Part shown: piece by piece, positions 5,763 through 6,344 of the stretch | Position numbering within the stretch: position 1 is the stretch's first letter | Layout of the letters: each line of letters opens with the position of its first letter | Assembly (NCBI GenBank): GCA_964393895.1 | Contig: CAYMWP010000194.1 | Span: forward strand, 1-6,344 | Source of the DNA: B4-G1 sp964393895 | GTDB taxonomy: Bacteria; Chloroflexota; Anaerolineae; B4-G1 | Length of the DNA stretch: 6,344 bases | Reading direction: 5' to 3' | The notes under the pieces: generated by a model | Told to the model about the DNA's origin: nothing | Database searches by the model: none | Seen by the model: the letters and a program-made list of their open reading frames with translations, nothing else | Position numbers and translations under genes: made by a program

Positions 5763-5769
5763 TTGTCAA
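5741..5769 (-). promoter_or_regulatory. Sigma-70-type promoter of the aroH-pheA-aroF-tyrA-aroA-aroE operon
   Basis: On the minus strand TTGACA (5769-5764) is a perfect -35 box. It is followed by a 17-nt spacer and TATGAT (5746-5741), one mismatch from the -10 consensus. Transcription should start near 5733. This gives a leader of about 220 nt before the aroH ATG, containing the leader peptide and attenuator. No comparable promoter was seen elsewhere in the window. The promoter lies inside the C-terminal, non-homologous part of a degraded RHS reading frame. Confidence 0.8.
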
Positions 5770-5800
5770 GCTGACGCATTTTGGTGATTGCCCACATCTC

Positions 5801-5834
5801 ACCACAGAGACAGAGAGCACAGAGAAAACACAAA
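5801..5834. repeat. CACAGAGA-type short tandem motif
   Basis: The plus strand reads ACCACAGAGACAGAGAGC followed by ACAGAGAAAACACAAA, a string of imperfect ACAGAGA units. Similar ACCACAGAG... strings recur between genes in several environmental bacterial genomes as I remember them, and I could not search for this one. Here it abuts the point where RHS similarity ends, so it may mark a recombination or insertion junction. Confidence 0.45.
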
Positions 5835-6126
5835 TCGGCATCCTGCGCCACGCGCAGGCCATTGGCGTTATAGGTATACACCAGCGTGGACGTGACTCCC
5901 TCCGCCCGCACCATCCGGCCGGCGCCGTCGTAGCCATAGCTATCTGGCCCGGCCGCCAGCAGATTCCCCCGGTCATCCCAAGTATACACCACGTCGTTGG
6001 CCCAGGTCAAGCGGTTGGCCGCGTCATAGGTGTAGGTGGTGACGAGCGTGGTCGTGATGGTGGCGCTGTGCACGGTGCGGTTGCCCACGGCGTCGCGTGG
6101 TTCCGGGCCTGGAGCTTCAAAATCGC

Positions 6127-6344
6127 CTATGGACACGGAGAATCCGTTGTCAAAAAGTCAGGACCCAACACGGTCGCTATATCCATCACGTATATTCCGC
6201 GCTCCCAGGTAAAAGCAATCTGTGTGCCATCAGGCGACCACGCAGTCCAGTTCAGGCCATAAACCTCCAGTGGCCTAACAGGACACGTACCATCTGCTCT
6301 TGCTATGACCAGCGTCTCCACACTGTAGGTTGGCCCAGTCATAT
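6127..6344 (-). CDS. C-terminal part of a PD40/TolB-like beta-propeller protein (partial)
   Basis: The frame runs in from beyond the right window edge and ends at TAG 6129-6127. It contains WTAWSPDGTQIAFTWERGIYVMDI, written here as WTAWSPDGTQ and IAFTWERGIYVMDI, which is a typical PD40/WD40-like propeller blade. Such blades occur in TolB-like and secreted or cell-surface proteins of unknown role. Upstream LVIARADGT resembles the end of a preceding blade. After the blade only about 17 residues remain (ending TTDSPCP), so the propeller may be truncated, and its stop overlaps the start of the RHS fragment frame. An ATG at 6342 is inside the window, but the true start is probably outside it. Confidence 0.6.
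   Translation of the reverse strand, partial: MTGPTYSVETLVIARADGTCPVRPLEVYGLNWTAWSPDGTQIAFTWERGIYVMDIATVLGPDFLTTDSPCP

Larger units (their letters stand above)
5702..6136 (-). pseudogene. Truncated RHS/YD-repeat fragment
   Basis: The 144-codon frame carries YD-repeat sequence only in its middle part (about 6097-5843): DAVGNRTV, TYTYDAANRLTWA, YTWDDRGNLLAAG, YGYDGAGRMVRAEG and VYTYNANGLRVAQ. Full RHS proteins are usually many hundreds to thousands of residues with many such repeats. This piece begins mid-repeat after a non-homologous stretch and breaks off just after LRVAQ. From there the frame runs through the CACAGAGA-type repeat and the operon promoter before stopping, so the last 45 or so residues are not RHS. 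It is best read as a leftover of an RHS gene or of a tandem RHS tip. Expression is unlikely. Confidence 0.75.

Overview
The window is a high-GC bacterial chromosome segment dominated by a six-gene operon for phenylalanine and tyrosine synthesis. All six genes lie on the minus strand, so they are transcribed from right to left. In transcription order they are aroH (chorismate mutase), pheA (prephenate dehydratase), aroF (DAHP synthase), tyrA (prephenate/arogenate dehydrogenase), aroA (EPSP synthase) and aroE (shikimate dehydrogenase). Junctions are tight (4-nt gap, 25-nt gap, 4-nt overlap, 119-nt gap, 8-nt overlap), with a good Shine-Dalgarno sequence before most genes. The set covers the first step of the shikimate pathway (aroF), two middle steps (aroE, aroA), and the branch from chorismate to Phe and Tyr. 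aroB, the dehydroquinase gene, aroK and aroC are not here.

The most interesting region is the 5' leader at about 5512-5770, which is not covered by any large gene. It holds a near-consensus sigma-70-type promoter (TTGACA, 17 nt, TATGAT). After that comes a short reading frame of about 34 codons containing T-Y-F-P-Y-Y-Y-F, then a 13-bp GC-rich hairpin with a T-run directly before the aroH ribosome binding site. Two further segments give the competing pairings expected of ribosome-mediated transcription attenuation: 1:2 pairs over 11 bp, 2:3 (antiterminator) over 10 bp and 3:4 (terminator) over 13 bp. I read this as a Tyr/Phe-sensing attenuator controlling the whole operon. It was found by reading the sequence and is untested.

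Upstream of the promoter (5790-6344) is degraded accessory sequence on the same strand. It contains a truncated RHS/YD-repeat fragment, a CACAGAGA-type short repeat, and the end of a PD40/TolB-like beta-propeller gene running off the window edge. The operon promoter lies inside the non-homologous tail of the RHS fragment's reading frame. At the left edge the C-terminal tail of a plus-strand gene probably converges on aroE.

The organism cannot be fixed from this window. High GC, a Thermotoga-type DAHP synthase with an N-terminal regulatory domain, a monofunctional AroH-type chorismate mutase, a class II EPSP synthase, and RHS and PD40 debris would fit a Chloroflexota (Anaerolineae-like) genome. 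That is an inference of moderate to low confidence.
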